Positions 8,348 through 17,115 of a DNA stretch of 64,000 bases are shown in pieces. Under the pieces are notes generated by a model that was given only the letters and a program-made list of their open reading frames with translations, was not told the DNA's origin and ran no database searches. The position numbers and the translations under genes were made by a program. The stretch spans positions 11,820-75,819 of the forward strand of contig JAEZVV010000071.1 in NCBI GenBank assembly GCA_023443095.1. Direction: 5' to 3'. Origin of the DNA: Pseudomonadota bacterium (GTDB taxonomy: Bacteria; Pseudomonadota; Gammaproteobacteria; Burkholderiales; Burkholderiaceae_F). The stretch's first letter is position 1. Every line of letters begins with the position of its first letter.

Positions 8348-10072
8348 ATGCTTCCCCGTGAAAAGGCCAAATTTCCTGCTCTTCTGCGAGCGTTGCAGGG
8401 GGTCGTCCGCGCAGGGAAAACGCCAGAGCGTGTAGTCGCGGCCGTACTCAATGCAGTGTTGGATGAGCGTTACCCGCTGTTGGTTCGGTTGACTAGCAGC
8501 AAAGCTGTTCAGTCGCACCCGGCGGTGGCGAATTTTGTGCGCTGGCTTGTGCCCATGAATGTTGCCGAGATCGGTTTTTGGGTGAGTTCCGCGTACGCGC
8601 AGTTGGTTCTGCCCGAGTTTCGGCGGAAGCGGGCCATGTTCTTTACACCACCGATGATGGGCGAACGACTCCTCGACCAGATGGAGCGGGCTGGCGTGAA
8701 CTGGGGAGCGGCACGCGTGATCGACATTGCCTGCGGTGGCGCCGCCTTCTTGGCGCCTGCGGGGTTGCGCATGGCGCAGCGGGTCGCGGCGACCGGCGCC
8801 ACTGCCAATCAGGTGCTGGTCCATGTTGAGAGCCACCTGCACGGGATCGAGATCGAGCGCTTTCTCGCGAAGCTGTCGGTCACCTTTGTCGGCATGGCGC
8901 TCTACCCGTGGATCGTCGCAGCAGGCCGGTTGCCGAAGCTCAGGGTCATCGTTGGGAACGCTATGGGGCGCCCTGCCATCCTGTCGGAGCGCTTTGATGC
9001 CGTGATCTGCAATCCGCCTTACCGCAAGCTCACGAGTGAGGAAGCCGCCGAGCTTCCGGCCAAGCTCCAGCGGTTGGTCTACTTTCAACCGAACCTGTAC
9101 AACATGTTCATGGCCCGGTCGCTGAACCTGCTTTCTCCGATGGGTGTCGCTGGCCTGCTGACACCGATGAGCTTCCTTTCGGGGCGTTCATTTGTCCCAC
9201 TGCGGCAGCATCTTGCGACCCAGCGGCGAGTAGCGAGCATCGACATCGTTGAACAGCGGCTCGGAGTCTTCCTGGGTGTGCAGCAGGACACGGCAATCAG
9301 CACCTTTGCCCCTCTTCTAAATCGCCCGACGCGGACCAAGGTGTTTGCCGCGAGTAGCGACCAGCGGTGGCACTCCGCCGGCAAGGTCGTCCTGCAGGCC
9401 ACTGGCGCGCCGTGGGTGCTCCCCCGCAATGCGGACGACGCTACGCTTATCGCTCACAGCAACGGGCAGCGTCTCGCCGACTACGGCTACGAGCCCTGCA
9501 TCGGCGACGTAGTCCCGCTCCGAGAGACGCGAGCCTTGTATGCAAGCCACGCTGAAGCCAAAGCGGCCGGAGTCAAGCATGCGGTGCCAATGCTGCGTGC
9601 CGCCGAGATTCGCTCCGACGGTAGCCTCGCATTCCCACGCGCAGGGCGCTCAGACTGCTTCCTTGACGCCAGCAGCAATGCTCAGGGGGTAATTCGGCTT
9701 CCGTGCGTGGCGCTTCATCGTGTCAGTTCGACGGACCAACGGCGGCGATTCGTGGCGGCCCCCGTGCCCATTGAGTTGCAGCAAACTCATGACGGAGTGA
9801 TCGGAGAGAATCACGTCATCTTTCTGACCGCCACACGGCCGGATGCGCTTGCGCCGGACCTCTTGGTGCGCATCCTTGGCTCTGAGCCTGTGGATCGGAT
9901 GTTCCGCTGTCGCTCTGGATCGGCCAACGTGTCCACCTACGAGCTGTCGCACCTGCCCATGCCTGATGCCTCGCTAGTGGAGCAGGCGCTGGCAGCCGGA
10001 GCCGACATTGATACGGCGGTGCTCCGAGGTTACGGCATCGACTCGACCAATCATCAAGGCGCGCCACTATGA
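8348..10072 (+). CDS. N6-adenine DNA methyltransferase of the DISARM-like operon (short DrmMI-like)
   Basis: 574 aa. Methylase motifs: FTPP (about 99-102), SAM-binding motif I DIACGGAAF (126-134) and catalytic NPPY (222-225), in the order of gamma-type adenine methylases of the Eco57I/TaqI kind. The C-terminus (GSANVSTYELSHLPMPD) resembles a TaqI-like target-recognition region, so the protein looks complete. DISARM class 1 methylases (DrmMI), as I recall them, are about twice as long; class 2 uses a cytosine methylase. It probably marks host DNA as self. It overlaps the next gene by ATGA. No clear Shine-Dalgarno precedes the start. Confidence 0.82.
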   Translation: MLPREKAKFPALLRALQGVVRAGKTPERVVAAVLNAVLDERYPLLVRLTSSKAVQSHPAVANFVRWLVPMNVAEIGFWVSSAYAQLVLPEFRRKRAMFFTPPMMGERLLDQMERAGVNWGAARVIDIACGGAAFLAPAGLRMAQRVAATGATANQVLVHVESHLHGIEIERFLAKLSVTFVGMALYPWIVAAGRLPKLRVIVGNAMGRPAILSERFDAVICNPPYRKLTSEEAAELPAKLQRLVYFQPNLYNMFMARSLNLLSPMGVAGLLTPMSFLSGRSFVPLRQHLATQRRVASIDIVEQRLGVFLGVQQDTAISTFAPLLNRPTRTKVFAASSDQRWHSAGKVVLQATGAPWVLPRNADDATLIAHSNGQRLADYGYEPCIGDVVPLRETRALYASHAEAKAAGVKHAVPMLRAAEIRSDGSLAFPRAGRSDCFLDASSNAQGVIRLPCVALHRVSSTDQRRRFVAAPVPIELQQTHDGVIGENHVIFLTATRPDALAPDLLVRILGSEPVDRMFRCRSGSANVSTYELSHLPMPDASLVEQALAAGADIDTAVLRGYGIDSTNHQGAPL

Positions 10073-12900
10073 ACGCGTGGCAGAACGGCCGAGGTGGGCG
10101 TGACAATCTGCCGCGTCGGCTGAAAGACCGCGAGGCTGCATTGAAGCGTCAGAGGGAACTGGCCTCACGCTCTGGTGTGCGACGCAAGGTGCCGCCGGAC
10201 ATGCCAGCAGATGTTGCCAAAACATCTGCGGTCGAGGCGCCGGCACCAAACCAAGCGCCCGAAGTCATGCTGGCGGGACAGCCGATTCTGTCGCTGCTGA
10301 CCGAGGGCAAAGGCAAGCCGTTACCACAGCATTTGACGGCGGCCCTGACCGAAGCGGTCGATGCCTATTTGCGTGCTGCCCAATCCGGTACGCGCGAGCT
10401 GCTGCTTCTGTGGCCGGGATCGCTTACTTGTCTGCCCCTTATTCACTCCATTGCCACCCTCGAACGGTGGGCCAATGGCTACAAGCTAGGTTTCCGGGCC
10501 GCGCTCTACCCGGCCACCAAGGCTTCGTTCCGGGAGCTCAACCACCTGTTCGTAGATCGCGACGAAATCGACGCCATGCACGTGGACGTGCAGTCTGTGA
10601 GCAACCCGCCGGGCGCTCTGTCCAAAGAGCGTTGCGACGAGAAGGACCTCATGTTCTACGCCCTCAACAGCATGCGGGCGGAAGCAGTGACGGAGGGTCT
10701 GCAGCCGTGCCTCAACGAACTGCTGCCGCACTTTGACATCGTGACCGGCGAGTGGACTGAAATTGCAAAGCTCAACTATGGCCGCCACTACCTTGACCAC
10801 CTCTCGAAAAAGCTGAAGCGACTCGCCTACAAGCGTGACCTGCGAGAGCGTGTGCTGCCCGTGCTAGGGCAGGCTCAGACGGTGCCTGACGCCATCTTTG
10901 GGCTGTCGCACAAGATGAATAAGCGTCAGATCGAGGACGCTCTCAAAAACCTGAAAAGGTTGGGCTCGCTGAATGTCATCCTGCTTGATGCGACCCGGTC
11001 GTCGTTCGCTCGCACCGAGAAGCTGATGCGCCGAATCGGCGCCGTGCTTGCGTTGATTGACGAGGTGTTTGGCGCCAAGGGACCAGGTGTGCTGATCTTT
11101 ACAAACGACGCTCGGCAAATGTTGATGCTGCGTGCAGCGCTGAATCGTGAAGAGGCGCGCCACAACTTTCGCATTGGTCCGACGCGGGGCCTGTGCCAGC
11201 GTGATAACAACCTCGGCTTGCAGCCGCAGCCCTATCAGCCTCCGGTTGCCCCAGCACCGAGTGTCATTAGCGTCGAGATCACCGACCGGGAATCGGCGAG
11301 GCTCCTAAACCAAGCCTTTCGAATGGGGCGCGATCTCGCAAGCTTCGAGCCGGCGGCCGCCGCGTTGCAGTCTGCCGCGAAGCACCTGCAGACAATGGTC
11401 AATCTGCCAGCCTCGGCCGGGGTGTTGCACGGCTGGCTCAACGAGACGCATGCCGACAGCGAACAGAGGCGACATTTCGACTGGATCGACTATCGTGCCC
11501 GGCTACGGAACGCCGCAAAGGAAGTGCCCATTGAATTGGCGGCCCGCCTTGCCGAGTGGGCCGATGTCGCCGACAAGCTTCTACGCGCTCACGAGGACGG
11601 CACTCCACTCGCGCGAGCATTGGTGTCACGCATCAAGCTCCGCGCCGGGAACGACGCTCGGGTGCTGGTGCTGACAGTCAACCCGTTCTACGCCAAGCTT
11701 GCTTCCCAGTTCTTCCACGCCGACCCGGCCAACGAACCGCTGCGAGACCGAGTCCGCTTTATCGGCGTTACCCACCTCCGGCCGCAAGTGGAGACAGGGT
11801 GGGCCACGCACGTTGTCGCCTGTGCGCTGTCGCCCGAGCTGCTGCGGTGGACGGTCACCACACCAACCCTACCGGGTCCGCTGGACTTTCTCCTTACCCA
11901 ACAGAGCGCGGTCAGCGCGAACTATGCGCTAGAACCGGTACTTCAGCACCCGAGCTTCGCCCCGTACTTCGAGCGTGTGCGGGCGATTTGCGGCCCCATC
12001 GCAGCCGTGCGGGGCCTGCTGACCGGTATCCCGCCCGGTCACGACTACGAGCCGCCACTCATCACCCTGCCGCCGAAAGGCTCCGATGGAGAAGGGAGCA
12101 GCGGGAGTGACGACGGCGAGCGCTGGCCGACCGACTACGTGGACATCGTGCTCGACGATGGTCGCCACATCCAGCGCGGGCGCGGCGCGCGGGTCTATGT
12201 CTACGACCCGTCCGCCCGGGACAGTCGCACCATGGGCTTCCGCGCGGCACACGCTGAGGAGTTGCGCCCGGGCTGGCTACTTTTCGTCATGTCGGACGAG
12301 TTGCGCGATGCGGCGGAAGCGACCTTTGCGCTAGCAGGCATTACCTTCGCCGAAGCAAACCGCTACGAACAGATACTGCGGCTCTACCACGCGCAAGTGC
12401 GCCTCGCGGTGCAGGCCCGATTCCCCGGCTGCAACGTCGCTGACGCTGCGCGCGGCATTCACGGCGCCATGATCGCGCTCGATCCGAAGGCGAAGACAGT
12501 TTCGGCCACAAACATTCGGTACTGGATCAACCTGAAGCGGGCCGAGGACACGCCTTACGTTGATTTGATGCCACAGGCACCACGGCATCAGGAGACCTTT
12601 AGGCTGTTCATGATGGCGCTGGGTTTCGACGCAAAGGACATCAACAACTTCTGGCAGGGCGCAGTGCGCCCGGTACGCGGTAGCCGCATCTCCGATGGGC
12701 AGAACCTGATCGACCACTACGCTCGGGTGTTGTTCGATCCGGAAGCGGCGGCTGCATACGACCGCCTCACCCCAGCCATGCTGGACAGCCTGCGCGCCAA
12801 CGTGCTGCACAACGTCGCCGAGGTGGTCGAGGCGCGCCTTGTAGTTGTCGCGCCTCCTACGGAAGACGACGAGCCAAAAATCGCTGCGAATTTCGCCTGA
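10069..12900 (+). CDS. DrmE-like protein, function unknown
   Basis: 943 aa, translationally coupled to the methylase and followed 36 nt later by DrmA. I see no Walker A, DEAD-box, nuclease or methylase motif. Visible parts: a basic N-terminus (1-50), an alpha/beta region beginning TRELLLLWPGSLTCLPLIHSI (near 105-125), a long helical middle part, a low-complexity linker GSDGEGSSGSDDGE (near 675), and a C-terminal beta-rich part with VDIVLDDGRHIQRGRGARVYVY (from about 690) and then EELRPGWLLFVMSDELRD. Size, place and the lack of motifs fit DrmE of class 2 DISARM, but I cannot run a profile search. It could instead be an unrelated or degenerate helicase-like subunit. Confidence 0.55.
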   Translation: MNAWQNGRGGRDNLPRRLKDREAALKRQRELASRSGVRRKVPPDMPADVAKTSAVEAPAPNQAPEVMLAGQPILSLLTEGKGKPLPQHLTAALTEAVDAYLRAAQSGTRELLLLWPGSLTCLPLIHSIATLERWANGYKLGFRAALYPATKASFRELNHLFVDRDEIDAMHVDVQSVSNPPGALSKERCDEKDLMFYALNSMRAEAVTEGLQPCLNELLPHFDIVTGEWTEIAKLNYGRHYLDHLSKKLKRLAYKRDLRERVLPVLGQAQTVPDAIFGLSHKMNKRQIEDALKNLKRLGSLNVILLDATRSSFARTEKLMRRIGAVLALIDEVFGAKGPGVLIFTNDARQMLMLRAALNREEARHNFRIGPTRGLCQRDNNLGLQPQPYQPPVAPAPSVISVEITDRESARLLNQAFRMGRDLASFEPAAAALQSAAKHLQTMVNLPASAGVLHGWLNETHADSEQRRHFDWIDYRARLRNAAKEVPIELAARLAEWADVADKLLRAHEDGTPLARALVSRIKLRAGNDARVLVLTVNPFYAKLASQFFHADPANEPLRDRVRFIGVTHLRPQVETGWATHVVACALSPELLRWTVTTPTLPGPLDFLLTQQSAVSANYALEPVLQHPSFAPYFERVRAICGPIAAVRGLLTGIPPGHDYEPPLITLPPKGSDGEGSSGSDDGERWPTDYVDIVLDDGRHIQRGRGARVYVYDPSARDSRTMGFRAAHAEELRPGWLLFVMSDELRDAAEATFALAGITFAEANRYEQILRLYHAQVRLAVQARFPGCNVADAARGIHGAMIALDPKAKTVSATNIRYWINLKRAEDTPYVDLMPQAPRHQETFRLFMMALGFDAKDINNFWQGAVRPVRGSRISDGQNLIDHYARVLFDPEAAAAYDRLTPAMLDSLRANVLHNVAEVVEARLVVVAPPTEDDEPKIAANFA

Positions 12901-12936
12901 AACGGCGCTCTACTTCAACCGATCCTCCCGCGCGCT

Positions 12937-15900
12937 ATGCCAACTGTTCGTAGCAACCCCGACGCCATCGCCACGTCGCTCAAGGAGGCGGTCGCCGACG
13001 CCCTTGGCAACATCGTCTTCGGTCACAGTTCCGGTAGCGGCGAATTCGGGGTCGCTGTCTACGGCGCACAGCCAAGCCGGCTGTTTGTCTCCGGCTTCCT
13101 CTTGCCCCAACGGGAGACTGACGACGGCGACGAGGTAACGAGCCCGATCTGGATTTCCTCGCACGGCCTCGACCTGCAGGTTGCCGCCCACGGCACAGGG
13201 ACGATCACGCTGCAGCCGCGCTTCGCCGTATACCTGCGGGTGTTTCCAACGGCTGCCGACCTGCTGCGTCCGGACTGCGCACTTCGCTTACCGCAGCTCA
13301 ATGCGGCCGTGCGAGGGCAGTTGGCTGCGGTCTATCGAACTGCCTTAGCCGCGCGCTGGGCGACGCTGCAGAGCAAGTACGCAACGCGCAGCAAGTGCCC
13401 GCAGTGGAAAGACATCCAAGCCGAGGAATACGCAAAGGCGTGCAAGCAACTGGGCGTGCCTGATTGCGACTGGATGCAGCCGCAGGCGCTGGAGGCGCAG
13501 GCGGCACCGCCGCCGGAGAACAATGCCGAAAATGAAGGCGGCGCGCAGGAGATGGCTGCTGCTGGCGGGGCGAAGAGCTTCGAATTCGATGCGGCCAGTG
13601 ACGCCCTCTTCGAAGTGGTCGAACCTCCGCCCAAGTGGCTCCGCCTAGAAATGGAGCCGCCGCCTCTAACGCTCGATCCGTATGCAGCGCCGGATGTGCG
13701 TGCCGCCGCCATCGAGGCGAACGAGGCGGCAATGGAACAGTACGTGCAGCATCGCATCGCGGCGTGGCTCGCCGACACCGATCCGATCACAGGCGGCGCG
13801 CTGTGGGTGTTCCGCAAGGGCGAGACGGTGAAGGCGTCCGAGCGCGTCAACTGGGACGCCTACCTCGCCGCCATGCGGGCGCGCAATGCCGACCCCTACG
13901 TCCCCGAGATCAAGCCCTGCTGGGACATCGACGTGGTCGTGGACTACACCGACCCGACCCGCTTCAACCTGCACCTTGCTCTGGAGAACCACAGCACGCC
14001 GGTGGTCCGTGGCAGCGACCGGATCGAGCACGCGCTGTTCCAGACCGAAGTCGAGGTGTACCTGCCGGTCGCCACGCACCGCAGCCTCCGGCTTGACCGG
14101 GTGGAGCCGTCCTACCGCTACAACCGCTACCTCACATACCCGGCCCTAGGCTTCAACGGCAGCGTGGAGGAGTTGGCGACCGACGAAGGCTACAAGCGCC
14201 TGCGCACGACGTGGGCGCCGCGCTTCGTGCAGCCGCGCGTGCGTCCGCTCCCATATCCGGGCGTGGTGTGCGGGCTGCGGGCGTTGGCTACGGCCCCGGA
14301 CCTCTCCGGACTCTCACCGCTCGTGACCGAGTTCCAGAAGTGGATCGCGGAGCTGCCTGCTCGTATCGACCCCACGGCTGGCGCGCGGGACGCGGCCGAG
14401 GCCAAGCGCGAGCAAGAGGCGTTCGCGGCCCACATCAAGGCGTGGACGCTGGAGTCCGAGGCCATCGCCGCCGGTATTGCGATCCTCGAAGAGTCGCGCG
14501 TCCAATGGAGTGCGCCCGGCCCGCAGGCCGATCCCAAGGGCATTCCGTACGAAGCGTGGCAAGCCATGAACGAGACCATGGCCAACCTGATGCAGCGCCA
14601 GCGAGGCGACGACAACGGCCAGTGGTACCTGTTCCAATTGGCGTTCATCCTCGCTTCGCTGCCGGCGGTGGTTACCCGGATGCCGGAGTTCCGCCACCAC
14701 TACAACCCGAAGCGCGACGACAGTGTGACGCTGCTCTACTTCAGCACCGGCGGCGGCAAGTCGGAAGCGTTCTTCGGCTTGCTCGCCTTCACCCTGTTCT
14801 TCGACCGGCTGCGCGGCAAGACGTTTGGTGTGACCGCGCTCGTGCGCTACCCGCTCCGACTTCTGACCGTGAACCAGTCGCAGCGGATGGCGCGCATGCT
14901 GGCGCAGGCCGAGCAGGTGCGGGCGGCCCGCCACTACCCCGGTGCGCCGTTCGCCATCGGTTTCTGGGTCGGCAGCGGCAGCACACCCAACCACCACAAC
15001 GACCGAGGCGTGAAGGACGTGCCGTTCGTGGACGAGGTAAAGGTTTCCGAAGCCAAGCTGATGGACGCCAACGCTCACTACGCCGCCGCGCGGAAGGCTT
15101 GGCGCAAGCTGCCGCACTGCCCGTTCTGCGGCGGAGAGACCGGCCTGCGGCGCCTGCGCGACGCCGATGGTGGCACGCTGGCCCACGTGTGCTTCAACGC
15201 CAAGTGCTTCTCCCAGCGTAACGGACTGGGCACACCGCTGCCGTTCTACATCTGCGACGAAGACATCTACGACCTCGCGCCGGCGGTGGTCTTGGGTACC
15301 GTCGATAAGCTGGCGATGATCGGCCACAGTGCGACCACGCTGCGCCAGGTGCTTGCGATGTTTGGCGCCGCGCCGTGGCGCCACGTCACCACTGGACGCC
15401 TGCACATGCCGACGTTGAAGCATCTCGCTGACGGGCCCGGCGCACACGGCTACGAGGCTGTTCACCCGTGCTACGCCGGCGGGGTAAAACTCTTCCACGA
15501 CCCGCAGCCGGCGCTGATCGTGCAGGACGAAGCGCACCTCTTGGACGAGTCGCTGGGTAGCTTCTCCGGTCTCTTCGAGTCGGCGCTCGACGCCGTGTTT
15601 TCTGAGCTTGCAAAGGCGCAGCGCGGGGTCATTGCGACTGACGCCCACGGCAAGCGCCGCCGGGCCAAGGTGATCGCCGCCTCGGCCACTGTGGCTGACC
15701 CTGAGCGGCAGTTGCAGCACCTTTACCAGCGCCACATTCCGGCCACACAGTTCCCGCACCCGGGCCCGGACATCTACAGCTCGTTCTACGCCGGACCGCA
15801 ACCGCCGGATGAGGTGGGCCGCGCCGCGCTCCCGGCCGACCTCGTCGAACTGCGGGCGAAGACCGGCCGTTTTTACCGCGCAATCATGACTAACGGGCGG

Positions 15901-17115
15901 CCGCACACCGCGACCTCCGTAACCGTGCTGGCGACCTTCCACTCCATTGTCACCAGTCTGCTGGGACAACTCCTCCCGGACGATCCGACCGAGCACGCGG
16001 CGGCGCGCGACCTCCTGCTGCGCCACCTGTCGCCGGCGGTGACTGAGACGTTCCTGCGGGACGCGCTGCAGGCGTCCACCGCCAGCGAACTGGCAACTCT
16101 GATCGACCTGCACCGGGTCGCCCTTACCTACGTCACCAACAAGAAGGGCGGCGACCAGATACAAGCGGCCGAGGCGGAGGAGACGCGCAAGCGCCATGCT
16201 GCTCTGCAGTTGCCCTTCAATGGGCTGCGCGCAGAGCTGATCACCGGCTCAGTCGATCAGGGCGCGATCAACAACACGGTCGAGGCCACACGCAACCGGC
16301 CCGACCCAGGGCAGCCGTTCCGACCGCTCGACGGTGAGTTGCGCTCCATCGTCGCGACCTCCGCTATTTCGCACGGCGTGGACATCGAGGAACTGAACTC
16401 GATGTTCTTCGCCGGCCTCCCCTCGGACGTAGCTGAGTACATCCAAGCCTCATCTCGGATCGGCCGCAGCCACGTCGGCTTTTCGCTCCTGATCCCGACG
16501 CCGCAGCGCCGCCGCGACCGCTACGTGGTGGAGGTGTTCGACATCTTCCACCGCTTCTTGGAACGGATGGTGAAGCCGGCCGCCATCGACCGTTGGGCCG
16601 AGCGGGCAGTGTTGCGGGTCCTGCCGAGCTTCTTCCAGTCGGCGGTGTGCGGCGCCATTGCGCTGGGCGAACTGATGACCCTGCCGGACGACGAAAAGGG
16701 CAAGTGGCGGCTGTTGCAATACGTGGCGCAGGTGCTCGACCTGCACGCACAGGACAAGAAGGCGTTCGAGGACATGGTGACCGACTTCATCGAGTTGGCA
16801 ATTGGCCTCACCGACAACTTCGCGCCCGACGGCAAGGAGCACTACCAGCGCATGGTGCGCGAGAACATCCGCTCGTTCTTGGACGAGATGCGCATGGGGG
16901 CCTACAAGAACACAGCCGTCTTCAACTATTTCAACGACCAGAATGTGCTGCGTCGGCCAATGACCTCGCTGCGCGACGTGGATGAAGCCGGCACTCTGCG
17001 CCGGGGCGGCAGCGACGAGAATCCCGACGGTCGCGGCCGGTTGCACGACGCGCAGGTCATCGCCGTCATGGACTTCATCCGTTACGGCACGGCCAAGGCA
17101 GGAGAAAGCGAATGA
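12937..17115 (+). CDS. drmA: DISARM helicase DrmA
   Basis: 1392-aa superfamily 2 helicase. Walker A is FSTGGGKSEA (near 601-610), the DEAH box QDEAHLLDE near 863, motif III AASATV near 914, motif V ATSAISHGVDIEELN and motif VI QASSRIGRSHVG near 1169. A four-cysteine zinc ribbon (CPFCGG...CFNAKC, near 727-760) sits between motifs I and II. This layout matches DrmA, the core helicase of DISARM, which acts with DrmB on incoming phage DNA. The start has no good ribosome site, so an in-frame start further down is possible. The stop overlaps drmB by ATGA. Confidence 0.9.
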   Translation: MPTVRSNPDAIATSLKEAVADALGNIVFGHSSGSGEFGVAVYGAQPSRLFVSGFLLPQRETDDGDEVTSPIWISSHGLDLQVAAHGTGTITLQPRFAVYLRVFPTAADLLRPDCALRLPQLNAAVRGQLAAVYRTALAARWATLQSKYATRSKCPQWKDIQAEEYAKACKQLGVPDCDWMQPQALEAQAAPPPENNAENEGGAQEMAAAGGAKSFEFDAASDALFEVVEPPPKWLRLEMEPPPLTLDPYAAPDVRAAAIEANEAAMEQYVQHRIAAWLADTDPITGGALWVFRKGETVKASERVNWDAYLAAMRARNADPYVPEIKPCWDIDVVVDYTDPTRFNLHLALENHSTPVVRGSDRIEHALFQTEVEVYLPVATHRSLRLDRVEPSYRYNRYLTYPALGFNGSVEELATDEGYKRLRTTWAPRFVQPRVRPLPYPGVVCGLRALATAPDLSGLSPLVTEFQKWIAELPARIDPTAGARDAAEAKREQEAFAAHIKAWTLESEAIAAGIAILEESRVQWSAPGPQADPKGIPYEAWQAMNETMANLMQRQRGDDNGQWYLFQLAFILASLPAVVTRMPEFRHHYNPKRDDSVTLLYFSTGGGKSEAFFGLLAFTLFFDRLRGKTFGVTALVRYPLRLLTVNQSQRMARMLAQAEQVRAARHYPGAPFAIGFWVGSGSTPNHHNDRGVKDVPFVDEVKVSEAKLMDANAHYAAARKAWRKLPHCPFCGGETGLRRLRDADGGTLAHVCFNAKCFSQRNGLGTPLPFYICDEDIYDLAPAVVLGTVDKLAMIGHSATTLRQVLAMFGAAPWRHVTTGRLHMPTLKHLADGPGAHGYEAVHPCYAGGVKLFHDPQPALIVQDEAHLLDESLGSFSGLFESALDAVFSELAKAQRGVIATDAHGKRRRAKVIAASATVADPERQLQHLYQRHIPATQFPHPGPDIYSSFYAGPQPPDEVGRAALPADLVELRAKTGRFYRAIMTNGRPHTATSVTVLATFHSIVTSLLGQLLPDDPTEHAAARDLLLRHLSPAVTETFLRDALQASTASELATLIDLHRVALTYVTNKKGGDQIQAAEAEETRKRHAALQLPFNGLRAELITGSVDQGAINNTVEATRNRPDPGQPFRPLDGELRSIVATSAISHGVDIEELNSMFFAGLPSDVAEYIQASSRIGRSHVGFSLLIPTPQRRRDRYVVEVFDIFHRFLERMVKPAAIDRWAERAVLRVLPSFFQSAVCGAIALGELMTLPDDEKGKWRLLQYVAQVLDLHAQDKKAFEDMVTDFIELAIGLTDNFAPDGKEHYQRMVRENIRSFLDEMRMGAYKNTAVFNYFNDQNVLRRPMTSLRDVDEAGTLRRGGSDENPDGRGRLHDAQVIAVMDFIRYGTAKAGESE

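Noticed and set aside
14314..16197. Minus-strand 627-aa open frame
   Set aside because: Fully antisense to the drmA helicase, which has all its motifs on the plus strand; GC-rich sequence keeps shadow frames open.
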